Positions 12,598 through 24,359 of a stretch of DNA of 64,000 bases are shown here, piece by piece (positions within the stretch are counted from its first letter, which is position 1; each line of letters begins with the position of its first letter). The translations under genes and the position numbers were made by a program. This DNA comes from Adineta steineri (lineage: Eukaryota; Rotifera; Eurotatoria; Adinetida; Adinetidae), in contig CAJNOI010000066.1 of assembly GCA_905250115.1 (NCBI GenBank), forward strand, positions 80,955 through 144,954. The letters run 5' to 3'. The notes under the pieces are model-generated. The model was given only the letters and a program-made list of their open reading frames with translations, made no database searches and was not told where the DNA came from.

Positions 12598-12962
12598 TAT
12601 CGGCAAAAGACAAAACTATTTCTGATATGTTGACAAATGAAGAATACTTGGAGTGGAGATGAAAATTTATTCTTTATGTCCATCCACCTTCGCATGCACA
12701 TATCTTCGTTTATCAGCCTTGATTTTGAACTATAGATGGAAGTATCAAGGCGAAATTTCACAAATTTCGAAAGTGTTGTTTTTTAAAAAAGTTCTTATAT
12801 CAAGTTTCAGCTTCTTGTTTAATAAATTGTATGTTAGTGTAGCTTTTACTTCTAAAAATATCATTTATAAATCGAAAGTGATCAGAAAATATGTCGAACT
12901 AAAGACAAAATAGAATACAAACCTGCTTAATATTTCAGAATTACTGTATGAGATAGTTTCCA

Positions 12963-13003
12963 GGGTGTGGATATGAATGTAAAATAATACCCACACCCAC
13001 ACC
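12963..13003. repeat. Telomere-like palindrome
   Basis: GGGTGTGGATATGAATGT pairs imperfectly with CACCCACACC after a ~13 nt AT-rich loop. It lies about 370 bp after the receptor A stop. Confidence 0.55.
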
Positions 13004-13806
13004 TATCATAAGATCAGTTCGCTTATTTACTAATACTTTCATTGTCTGATATTTGTTCATTTGAAATATTATTCAAATTAATTTTAAGGTTGACATGATA
13101 TTATAACTGAATTGAATTTCACAACTGTGATTGTGTTTGAATACAACTATTGCTACTAATTGATAAGATCTGCCCCTTTTTCAGAGTGTTGTCATTACAA
13201 ATATTGAAATTAGAGTTAATTCATGCATTTTTTTGTGATATCTCTTAGAAAAATATATCGTATCGCGATGAACAATTCTGCATTTTATATATCTGATAAG
13301 TTTTTATTCTAAAACAGATCAAAATACTCAAAAAAAAGTACTTTTTTTCTAAAATACTTATTGCGCATAGAGAAACAAAGAACGTGATTAAAAATGGATC
13401 CTGACAAAGCAGATTATTTAACAGAGTCAAACAGAAAAAGACATCAGACTAACCATGACTTATTCATTGACGTCAATTATTTATTGACGATGATAGTTGA
13501 TATCTTATTTTCAATTAAAACACGTCCGATAATTAATGCAGATTTTTATCAATTTTTCTTTCTCTTCATCACGTTCTTCTTTATTTAAATCAAAGTTTTT
13601 TTCTATACAATCAAAAAAGAAAATGATTATTTCAACTTTAAATTTTATTGTGTGCTTCTGAAGAGCATAAAACTCATCGGAAAATGTCAAACAAAATGGT
13701 AAATTTGATTCATAAATCAAATCTGAAATCAATTTTTCATCTTGTGTACGACTAAACCTTCTCTGCAACACCATTTTTTCTCTTTGTTTTGTTGGAATAA
13801 GTGCAG

Positions 13807-13840
13807 AAGAGAAAAAAAGAGAGAGATATAACTAGAGAGA
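13807..13840 (+). promoter_or_regulatory. GAGA-rich tract upstream of the B/C leader exon
   Basis: Counterpart of the purine tract before receptor A, including the conserved GAGATATAACTAGAGAGA. Likely part of a shared promoter block. Confidence 0.3.
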
Positions 13841-13944
13841 AAATCTACAACGAGTGTCATTTTATTTTCATCGAAGACAAAGTAGGAGAAGAAGACGATT
13901 ATTTTATTACTTAACTAATTTATCAAAACAAAAACTCTTGTTGA

Positions 13945-15791
13945 ATGATGTTGAATATCTACGTATTTATCATTATTCTTTTGTTTATTCTCAACAATGA
14001 AACATCAGGTAAATACTTTTATTTATCAAATAACGAAGATCAACCATTGCATAAATATTATTATTCATTAGAATTGATGTAGAACAGACGAGAGTCAAGT
14101 CATAGAGTATAGAATTTGGAAGGAATTGCGTGAAATTTCTGTTATATATTTAAAGGCGATGATTATGACCTCGTCTAGATCCAGCCTAACTCAATTAGAC
14201 ACTACACCTGTCTAGAGCGTTGCGTTTTACTCTTAAACTGCTATAAAATTAGAGTTAACTCTGGAGTTGACACATTTTCTCCTTGGAGTTGGAGTGAAGT
14301 TGGAGTATAATTTCTGGTGTGGGTGAGAGCCTCGTTCTTATCTCACATTCACATCGACACCCACACACCCACACCCTCAAGAAATCGATGATTACTGAAA
14401 TTTTTCTCAAAATATTCAAGTCGAAATAAGAAGAGACGAAAAAAACGTAGATAGAAAAGTTTGATTAAATCTAATCATCATTTGAACAAAATTCAAAGCA
14501 AATCGACTTTGTTCTTTGAATAATTTGATAAATAAAATTCAAACATTTCAGATCGATTTTGAATATTCTTGTTTCATTTGATCAGAATTTTAAAAAAAAC
14601 AAAAATATTTTCATTTTATTTTTATCTCAAAACTCTTTCTTTCTTTCAAAATATTTTTTTCAAATAATTTCTTTGAATACTTATTTAACCAAAGATAAAT
14701 AAGAGATTTTTCTTCAAATTTCAATTAATTTCTATAAAATCATTTCAGTACTTTATGTTTTCAATGAAAATGCAAATCCTTTCAAAATAAGTCTCAATGA
14801 ATTTTTTGAGAAAAAAACATAAATTAATAATTTGATTTTCTTTATAATCTTCCTCTAATATTCTTACTATTTTTCTCGTTCTTTAGCACTTTCATTCAAT
14901 CAACGAAGATTTTGTCCAAGAGCCATTTGGAATTCCAATGGAATTACCATTGCTAATCAATCGGTAGTTGGTTCGAATCCTTTCGCCATTTTTGTGAACA
15001 CAAACAACACAATCTATGTCGCTAATCGAGAAAATAACACAATTCTAATATGGCATGAAGAGAGTGTCAATCCAACAAAGATCATTTCTGGCAATTTTAT
15101 ACAACCCTTTTCTCTCTTCGTGACATCAAATGGTGATATTTATATTGATAATGGTATTAAGAATGGCCGAGTAGAGAGATGGATTGCAGAAACAAATAGC
15201 TTTGTCACGGTGATGAATGTCAGTTCACAATGTAATAGTTTGTTTGTCGATATCAATAATACTCTTTACTGCTCAGTATTTTGGGATCATCAAGTAGTGA
15301 AGAGATCATTAAATGATGCTATGATGGCTTCGAATCGTATTGCTGCAGGGACAGGTATTGAAGGATCAGCCTCACATGAACTTCATGGTCCTCATGGAAT
15401 CTTTGTTGATGTAAACTTCGATTTATATGTGGCAGATTGTGTAAATGATCGGGTTCAGCTGTTTCAGCCAGCAGAACCAAATGGGATCACAGTGGCTGGA
15501 AGTGAATCACCAAATCCAACAATTACACTTAACTGTCCAAGTGGAATTACATTAGATGCTGACAAATATTTATTCATTGTGGAGTTTAACAATCATCGCA
15601 TTGTTGGATCAGGCTTGAATGGTTTTCGATGTTTAGTTGGATGTTATGGAAAGGGTTCACAATCTAACCAATTGTATCGTCCATTTAGTTTGAGTTTCGA
15701 TCGTTCTGGAAACATGTTTGTTACCGACCAATCAAATCATCGAATTCAAAAATTTTCATTGATAAATGATTCTTCTGGCAAGTTGGAGTAA
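13945..15791 (+). CDS. NHL protein C, probably soluble
   Basis: Exon 1 (13945-14008) is a signal peptide, MMLNIYVFIIILLFILNNET, the same 64-nt size as in receptor A. Exon 2 starts at 14887 and encodes six NHL blades (e.g. GIFVDVNFDLYVADCVNDRV). At the place where receptors A and B splice to the next exon (G|GTAAG) this copy reads G|GCAAGT, after exactly 891 nt; reading on gives SSGKLE and a stop at 15789-15791. As read, the product is a ~320 aa secreted propeller without the sandwich modules or 7TM. GCAAGT is the usual donor of GC-AG introns, so splicing onward is also possible. The 3' flank to about 16200 matches the 3' flank of NHL gene D, which supports a genuine stand-alone end. Confidence 0.7.
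14316..14380. repeat. Telomere-like palindrome in first intron of C/B
   Basis: GGTGTGGGTGAGA pairs with the C-rich arm CACCCACACACCCACACC. The C-rich arm is longer and nearer to (TGTGGG)n than most copies in the window. Confidence 0.55.
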
Positions 15792-17489
15792 AGTTGAATG
15801 AAATGAACAGACGTGATTACATATATAATAGGAGCAAATGAAGATATTTCAATAGGAAAAACCAAAGAAAAGAAAAATGGTTGAGGAAGATTTTCTTTGA
15901 AAATGAAAGACTAATCAGATTAATGTGTAAAAAAATGAGTATAAGGACATGAAATGTTCAGATCAAATAGAGCCATGTGTCAATCCTATAAGATAAACAA
16001 TCTTCATCTTTTTTGTGATTAAAAAATAGAAGAAGAAAAAGTTCTATCCTTGATGAAATATTATGAAAACCTTTGTTTTTTCACTTCATTTATCTCAAAG
16101 AACATTTCATTAATAAAACAATCTTTGTCGATATTGTTGTAATATGAAGTATTCTATGATTTGATTTCGTATTTCATTCGTTATGTTGAATTCAAGAAAA
16201 CATAAGATAGGCGAAATACCACAACTCTAACGACTAAGTTTTCTGTTTGCAAGATGAACTCACGAGGGAACCTCACTAACTGTCCAATCGCTTTTTTAAT
16301 AAAAACCATTGGGATACAGGTTATCAAACATGCTGATTCCGGATATGAGTATGAGAAGTGCCCTTAGGGATTTACAGTATGGCCCTCTAGAAAACCGGTT
16401 TCCAAAAATCACATACTTTTTACTATCCAGACAGGCATAATCTTTAAAAAACGCATGAAAACGCATAAAAAGGTCGTTTTTATTGTGGTCTGCCATTGAA
16501 ATACCGTATTTACGCTGTTTGAAAGCGTTTTTATGCGTTTTTTAAAGATTATGCCTGTCTGGATAGTAAAAAGTATGTGATTTTTGGAAACCGGTTTTCT
16601 AGAGGGCCATACTGTAAATCCCTAAGGGCACTTCTCATACTCATATTCGGAATCAGCATGGTTGATAACCTGTATCCCAATGGTTTTTATTAAAAAAGCG
16701 ATTGGACAGTTAGTGAGGTTCTCTCGTCAGTTTTTGTTTCTCTTTGAGAAAGATAAATTTCAATATCAGATATTATAAAATGAATCTTCTCATATGAAAA
16801 TGATTGATCGATGAGTTGTTCTTTCGGTAGTGATCGTAATATCTAATTGTCGAGAGAAGTATTGGATAGTCGAAGGCAATCTGTAAAGCTGATACATATA
16901 ATTGTCAATGAGAGTGATGTATATTAATATTTTTATAACTCTGTAAAATAATATTAGAGTTACAAAAAAATTGTTTTATTTAGATGGAACAAAGGCGAAA
17001 TATTGAGATCTATGATGAACCTTTGAAGTTGCTTGAGATAAAATATATTTTGAGTGAGAGTTTGTAGAGAGAATGTCTGTAGAGGGAAAAGAAGAATTAT
17101 TGAGAATCATAAGAAATCTAATTTTTCATTCAGTGCGAATATAACGTATAATGGCAGTATTTTTTAAATATTTAAAAAAACATTTTTTAAGATAGATCGA
17201 GCCATTTTCTAAATAACAGAAATAGCTGAGAAAACAAAGACATTTATTATTTTTCTCGGATTTCTTCTCCAAAATGACTTCAAATGTCTATCAGAAAAAA
17301 CTTTGAAAATTTTGAATAAATATTTTAACGAAAGATCTGCAACTATACATCTTCAAAGTTACTTTTAAAATATTCAGTTTTTTAATTAAAATTTATTTTG
17401 AAAAGGCGAAGAAACAATTCAACATTGAAAGAAAGAAACTTCACTCATACAAATTTCTTTAAAAAACCTTTATTTTTCTCGTTTTTTAG
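15792..17489. other. Region between NHL exons C and B
   Basis: 15792-16200 is homologous to the sequence following NHL gene D on the minus strand (about 63127 down to 62700). A 472-bp foldback follows at 16259-16730. The remainder is AT-rich. I searched it for a signal-peptide exon with a TCxG|GTAAAT donor for receptor B and found none. Confidence 0.6.
16259..16730. mobile_element. 472-bp foldback element
   Basis: Two arms of about 210 bp are near-perfect inverted repeats: CTCACGAGGGAACCTCACTA at the left and its complement with a few mismatches at the right. The ~50-nt loop lies around 16471-16521. No transposase is encoded; the minus-strand open frame inside an arm is a by-product. No clear target duplication was found. 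The high arm identity implies recent formation, as a non-autonomous foldback or MITE-like insertion, between the NHL exons. Confidence 0.8.
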
Positions 17490-20400
17490 CTCTCTCATTC
17501 AACCAACCAAGGTTTTGCCCAACAGCCATTTGGAATTCCAATGGAATCACTTTCGCTGATCAATCAATAGTTGGTTTGATTCCTTTCACCATTTTTGTGA
17601 GCATAAACAATACAATCTATGTTGCTAATCGAGAAAATAACACAATTCTGATATGGCATGAAGAGAGTGTCAATCCAACAAAGATCATATCTGGTAATTT
17701 TACAGGACCTCGGTCTCTCTTCGTGACATCAAAGGGTGATATTTACACTGATGATGGATATGAGAATGGTCGAGTGCAGAAATGGATTGCAGAAACAAAT
17801 AGCTTTGTCACGGTGATGAATGTCAGTTCACGATGTTATGGTTTGTTTGTCGATATCAAGGATACTCTCTACTGTTCAATGCATGATGAAAATCAAGTAG
17901 TGAAACGATCATTAAATGATCCTCTGATGACTTCAAATCGTGTTGCTGCTGGAACAGGTATTGTAGGAGCAGCCTCGAATCAACTCTATGGTCCTCGTGG
18001 CATCTTTGTTGATGTCAACTTGGATTTATATGTAGCAGATTGTGATAATGATCGAGTTCAGTTGTTCCAGCCCGGAGAATCAAATGGTATCACAGTGGCT
18101 GGAAGTAGATCACTAAATCCAACAATTACACTTAGTTGTCCAAACGGAATTATATTAGATGCTGAGAAATATTTATTCATTATCGATCTGGGCAATAGCC
18201 GCATTGTTGGTTCAAGCTTGAATGGTTTTCGATGTTTAGTTGGATGTTATGAAAGTGGTTCACAATCCAATCAATTGGATGAGCCATTTAGTTTTAGTTT
18301 TGATCGTTCTGGAAACATATTTGTTACTGATCGATGGAATGATCGAATTCAAAAATTTGAATATTTGGAAGAATTGTGTGGTAAGTGTAGTATAATCACA
18401 TAAAGTCTTTAACATCATTTCAACCAATATTGATTCAGGGAAAATTGAAAATAAAAATTGCCGTTGAAGATTAGTGTGGAAATGAAGCTTTTAAGGGATT
18501 TCGAACTGAATTATTGAATAGTTAAATTCAAATTTCGAGTTTTATATTATTGTATTGCTGTTATAAGACTAAAAGCTTGTTTATTCATAATCCTCTACAA
18601 AAGTCAGTCGATAATATTATCATCATGTGAGTTGCATGATGCAGATGTTCATTGAACTTTTTTTCACAAGTTTGCTTTGATTAGCTATTACCTATGTTCA
18701 CTTACCACTGTTGACTGTAGAAAATAATGAACACAATGATTTTATGAAACGTAGGACACTCATGAGAAGTAAAATTTTCATCAAATCTTTATGGAACTGA
18801 AAACACTTCGAAGTAAATATCGACATGAAAAAATTTTCTCGCGCTGAATTCTATATTTCAGAACACAAAAAATAGTTTCAAAAATTGCTTTGAAATCAAC
18901 AAAAAGTAGTTCTGCATAATTTTTCAATATGCTTTCGAATTTGTTGATATAAAACATCTGTCAGAGAGAAATTACCCTATGCTCGAGTGTTAAGCACAAC
19001 TTGTGACGCAATCATAGAGATTCAGAATATTAGCTTTACTCTCGAGATGAGAAAATGATTATGTTATATTTGCAGTTATGATTTTAGTTGACGAACGAGA
19101 ATAGAATCAGGATTATCACAAAGGAGTGAGATTTAAAACGTAGGCCAGTGTCTTCACAGAAAAATGTCAACAAGGAGAATTAGAGAAAAAGTTGTATCCT
19201 TACTTGGTTCTTAGTCACGCTGTATTGGAATAAAAAATAATTAAAGAGTCGCCCTTGCACTATTTTAACAATTGATCGAGTGTCACTTCCAACCGACATT
19301 TTCTTGATGATATCATGTCATACTCGTAGATTGACTAGAACCTTATGAAATAGTTTATTTTTATGCTCAGTGATATCGACAAAAAAACTAAGGTTCTACA
19401 TTGTATTTATAAAAGAAGAAAATTTTGAAGATAAGGATGATAATAAAGAAGTCATAAATTTGTAAGTCAATGACTTGTCAGACTTTCTTAGTCCAGAATG
19501 GTACTTATTTTTGTATACAAGGTTTTATAACCTTTCTTTATTGTAATTATTGCAACGTCTCTTGAAAATAATATGCGAATTTTAAGGGCTAACATCAATA
19601 TTTCTTGTAAAGACGCTAAATAGATATTTTATTTCATGTTTTTCTTCATTTCTCTGTCAAAAGCGAGCAGTCATCCTATTCCGCAATGTTGAACATTTCA
19701 GGAACCAGTTCCGCTCTGGAATCGATTCCGTTCGATTCCGGGAACTCGATCGACACATAATATTCGATACCCACTCGAAAATTGATCGAGTTCCGTCCAA
19801 TTCCGGAATTGGTAGGAATTCCGTATAATTCCGGAATTGGTAGGAATTCCGTCCAATACCGGAATCGGTAGGAATTCCGTATAATTCCGGAATCGGTAGG
19901 AATTCCATGTAATTCCGTAATTAGAAGTAGTTCACGCAATTCCGGAATTGGTGGGAATNNNNNNNNNNCAGGAATTCCGTCCAATTCCACTGAATTCCGT
20001 CTTGATGCAATTCCCAGAATTCCGTAACGGAATTGGATCGTATCCAAACGGGATAACTCATCAACACAACACAATAAATGTGGGTGAGGTGGATGGTGTG
20101 ATTCCGGTACGGAATTCCGGAATCGGTAGGAATTCCGTGCAATTCCGGAATCGGTGGGAATTCCGTGCAATTCCGGAATCGGTTGAACTCGATCAATCTT
20201 GACTGGGTGTCTTGTGTTGTGTGTCGATCGAGTTCCCGGAATTGGACGGAATCGATTCCGGTGCGGAACTGATTCCTCCAATGTTCAACATCGCGGAATA
20301 GGATGCATTCTCTCAAAAGCATTGCTTTAAAACAAACGATTCAACTCTCATTTGTAAATAGAGTGAAAAACAAACTGAGAACATGCGCAGTCGTTTCTTT

Positions 20401-23400
20401 TCTTTATTCTAAATACAAATACTCATTGATTTTTTTCATTCAATAGATAATTCATTAGTTATAGAAACAATGTATTCATTGTCACTGACCTCGAATAGTT
20501 CGACTTATTTCAAAGATTGTTCAGAGTTAGATTCGTATTATGAAGCGATACAAATGAATGTCACTACAACTGGATATTATACTTTTCTAATCAAGAGTGA
20601 GATAAAAACCACGTATGTTTCTATATACACAAATGACTTCAATCCATTCGATGTGTCCAAAAATGTGCTCATTTCTAATGAAAACTTTCGTAATCAAAGC
20701 CAATTTAAACTCGGAGCCACACTTCATGCCAACATGATATACGTTTTCGTTATGACAACATCTTCTCCGAATATTACAGGAAACACTTCAATTCAAGTAT
20801 TCGGCCCAAGCTTTATCGGTTTCAATCGTATTAGTGAGTATCTATACTATTTTAATAGATAATCGGTTGCACTTACTCATCACGGGTAGAAAATATAAAT
20901 AAACTCAATCTACAAATGATATACAGATTCTTCAGTTGGATAGAAAATAAGATTCGTATCCGCAGTTTTCTGAGGGCATGATCTTCATATTATGGATATT
21001 CTATACAGGATGTAACAAAACTAATATGTTCTCTTTGCAACTCGAGATATGAATGATATCAGAGAGTATCCTATACTGTCTTGAAACTGAAAATATTATT
21101 ATTCTTATTTACATCAACATCCAAATCACTTTCATTCGCTTTCAATAAATGTATCTGAGAGAGAAAGTAATGTTTCAAATTGTTTACACTTATTTTCATA
21201 TAATACAAGATTGAATCAATTTTCTTTTTCATTAGTGAATACCTCATCAGTTGCTCAAACAACTTATGTATCAGAATTGACAACGAATAGTTCAACGTAT
21301 TTCCCTTCGTGTGCATGGTCAAATTCCTACTATGAAGCGATACAAGTAAATGTCCCCAAAAATGGTTCTTACACTTTCTTAAGCAGAAGCAATATGGATA
21401 CATATGGCTCTATTCACAACGGATATTTCAATCCATCGAATCCAGATGAAAATCTACTCTCCGATGATGACCACAGCTGCAAACAACACCAGTTTAGATT
21501 CACATATCATCTCGAGAATAGTATTACATATATACTGGTTGTGACATCACCTGACTCTAATGAGACAGGAGCACTCTCGATAATTGTATCTGGTCCAGAC
21601 ATCGTTGTTTTAAAGAACATTAGTAAGTGTTTGCACTGCAACTATTAAATGAATATTTGTTAGCGCTAACGTGATTATTTAGTTGAGTTTGGCATATTCA
21701 CAAATAAAGATTTGTTTTGTAAGACGGCATTTGTACTATAATAAGAAAACTTTACATAAAAAGCTACATTACACGCATCAAATAACAGAATATTATGAAT
21801 AGGATCAGGGCAGTCTTCTTGAATACGAATATGTTTCAATCGATCGCTAATCTGATGTGATTAATATTATCGTGGCTTCGAGTACAGAAAAATGTTGATA
21901 GAGTCTATTTCTACTCTCCATCTACAGCTTAATTATTTCATTGAGAGCGATATTATGAAAAATTATATCTTCAGAAATCTCAATTCAGCATGTATCAGAG
22001 GTGATGTATGATGTTCAATTTCTTTTCTCTCAGTCAACCAAGATCTATCATGAATCTTGGCTATTGTTTTTATTTTCATCATGTAGGTTCTCCATCAGTC
22101 ATTCAGATATCATACTCATCAGTTGCACAATCAAATTATTTATTACAGCTAACAACAGACAGTCAAACATATTCTCGAAATTGTCGAGAATCGAATTATT
22201 ACTATCAAACTATACGAATGCAGGTAGTGGAAACTGGATACTATGCTCTGAGTAGTAATAGCAGTATGAATACATATGGCTATATTTATGAAGATCATTT
22301 TAATCCATTGAATCCTTTCGAAAATCAACTCTCACAGAATTATCGAAGCTGTAGTGATCGAAATTTCAAGTTTATCGCGTATCTTCACACTGACACTAAA
22401 TACATATTAGTGGTAACAACATTATCTCGAAATATAACAGGAAACTTTTTCATCCTGACATCTGGTCCAAATAACATCACTCTTGATCCTTACAGTAAGT
22501 ATTTTGTATTATTTGTAAACCATCAATAGATTTATTGTCCAAAAATAGTATTACATCGGAATTTCTTCTTCTGAAATCGAATAGCTTTCTTACAATCAGA
22601 TAAAAACAGGAATGTAGAAATCTAATCTCAACACAACATACCATGTATAGACTAATGACTTTGATAGGCTATTAGTCCTCACAAATCTACGCCGACGTAG
22701 CTTTGCTAAGTAGAGACAAATTGATCCCACCTCTTTCTCTATATAGCTCAAATTCTGACCAGTTGTTTCATCGGCCAAAAATGCCAGTTCTACAAAAAAA
22801 GTATTGGTATCATTCTCGATGATATTTTACGTGACGAAATTCGACCAAATATGACAATGACTGATCAAACAATATTAGTGAAAATCCATGCCGCTTCAAC
22901 GATGATTATGTTTGTTGGAGGTTTGATCAGTAGCATGTTGTCTCTACTAACATTTCAAAGTAAAGATCTTCGACAAGTTGGATGTGGCATCTATCTCTTA
23001 GCATCATCCATTACTTCTTTTCTTACAATCAGCATGTTTACAGTGAAGTTTTGGTTTGTTGTTCTCACTCAAATGAATCTATCGATTCCAGTTTCTGTTG
23101 TTCGAGGAGGTTGTGTATCGATTGAACCTCTTCTCAAGCTTTGTCTATATTTGGATGTTTGGCTCAATGCTTGTGTAGCTATTGAAAGAGCGGTTCTCGT
23201 TTTCAGAGGAGTTAACTTCAATAAACAGAAAAGTCAATGCATTGCTCGATGGACAGTTCTTATTTTGCCGTTCTGTGTCATGATTTCGATCATCCATGAA
23301 CCTATATATCGAGAATTATATGAGGTAAAGACAGAAACGAAAGCAGCGGAGATCGATAGATGGTGTGTAACTCGTTATTCTTCTTCTATTCAACAATACA

Positions 23401-23789
23401 ATACAGTCATCCTATTTTTTCATCTTGTCGCTCCATGTATTATCAATCTTTGTTCTGCTTTATTCATCATATTTGGATCAGCCCGACGAAGATCAACAGC
23501 TCAGACGCGACAAACTTTAAGAGAACATGTTTACAATCAATTTAGTGAACACAAACAACTATTAATCAGTCCAATTATTCTTCTGATTCTGTCCTTACCC
23601 CGTCTGATAATGTCAATGTTATCTGAATGTGTCAATCCATCAAACAATCGATTATTATTTATTTTTGGTTATTTCATTTCATTCACTCCATCGATGCTTA
23701 TCTTTATTGTCTTTGTCCTTCCTTCGGAATTATACAGAAAAACGTTTCAAGAATCATTGAGACGATGGCGACGACAAATTCATCGATAA
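17490..23789 (+). CDS. Receptor B: NHL propeller, three sandwich modules, 7TM
   Basis: Paralogue of receptor A. Exons are 17490-18380 (six NHL blades), 20447-20833, 21236-21622, 22087-22494 (three sandwich modules) and 22747-23789 (linker plus seven helices). Exon lengths 891, 387, 387 and 408 equal those of A exactly, and all junctions are phase 1. No own signal-peptide exon is visible; the only candidate is the leader at 13945-14008 upstream of NHL exon C, giving 1059 aa if used. The 7TM exon keeps AIERAVLVFRG at the TM3 end. Relative to A, a 1-nt deletion near the end replaces the tail with RRQIHR and a stop; another frame continues to LTNEEYLEWR. The intron after exon 2 carries a 634-bp repeat element. 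Confidence 0.75.
18381..20446 (+). other. Large intron of receptor B
   Basis: A 2.07-kb intron, against 435 bp in receptor A. It holds the GGAATTCCG foldback at 19672-20305 including a 10-base N gap; the remainder is AT-rich with no gene. Confidence 0.6.
19672..20305. repeat. 634-bp foldback built of GGAATTCCG repeats
   Basis: The ends are inverted repeats: CATCCTATTCCGCAATGTTG at the left and its near complement at the right, extending ~120 bp through GGAATCGATTCCG and GAACTCGATCGACACA. The interior is a run of ~20-30 nt units of the form GGAATTCCGTNNAATTCCGG, themselves palindromic, in both orientations. The N gap at 19959-19968 probably marks an assembly collapse in this repeat. Minus-strand frames reading GIPTDSGIxRNSYRF are translations of the repeat, not a gene. 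Confidence 0.75.
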
Positions 23790-24359
23790 TCAATATTTCT
23801 TCATTATTTCAGAACTTTTCTAATATGTTGACAAATGAAGAATACTTGGAGTGGAGATGAAAATTTATTCTACATGTTCTCACACCTTCGCATGCACATG
23901 TCTTCATTTATCAGCCTTGATTTTGAACTATAGATGGAAGTATTAAGACAAAATCTGATAAATTTCGAAAGTGTTGTTTTTTAAAAAAAGTTCTTATATC
24001 AAGTTTCAGCTTCTTATTTAATAAAATTGTATGTCAGTGTAGCTTTCATTTCTAAGGGTGAGTATGGATATAGATATCAATGTGAAAGAATACTCACATC
24101 CACATACTTCTTTTACAATGAACATCATAAGCGTCTATCAAATGTGTAGTTCTTATACTCTCAAGTTTATCTTCCTTTCATTCTCTTGTGAAAATGTATA
24201 CGCAATTTATTGACTGTCAAAAAAAATAAACTCTTACACAAAGGAAAGAAAGACAAATACACACTTGTTATTGCACCACTCTAGTGACAGAACGAATAGT
24301 GAATAATAAATGACTACTAACATTGCTTTCATTCATTCTTTCACGTCAATACCGTTTGA
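23790..24359. other. Spacer with shared receptor 3' flank
   Basis: 23820-24040 matches the 3' flank of receptor A. A telomere-like palindrome follows at 24055-24106, then AT-rich sequence up to the F-box gene. Confidence 0.5.
24055..24106. repeat. Telomere-like palindrome
   Basis: AGGGTGAGTATGGATATAGA pairs imperfectly with TACTCACATCCACATAC around a short AT-rich centre, about 265 bp after the receptor B stop. Confidence 0.5.

Larger units (their letters stand above)
12598..13944. other. Spacer between the duplicated receptor loci
   Basis: 12611-12860 is the shared 3' flank of receptors A and B (compare 23820-24040). A telomere-like palindrome lies at 12963-13003. From about 13320 the sequence repeats the region upstream of receptor A. 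No separate gene is supported. Confidence 0.5.

Noticed and set aside
15778..15779. Treating the GC at the end of NHL exon C as a plain loss-of-splicing mutation
   Set aside because: GCAAGT is a functional donor type in eukaryotes and the read-through end is matched by gene D, so both outcomes were kept open.
16296..16496. Minus-strand open frame of 66 codons
   Set aside because: It lies within one arm of the foldback; no recognisable protein and no support outside the arm.
19676..20281. Long minus-strand open frames (up to 201 codons) reading repeated NSYRFRN / GIPTDSGI
   Set aside because: They translate the GGAATTCCG foldback repeat and run through the N gap; two frames give equally repetitive peptides, so they are not genes.
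19672..20305. Possible CRISPR-like array
   Set aside because: Units are palindromic, of irregular length and have no unique spacers of constant size; the host is a eukaryote.
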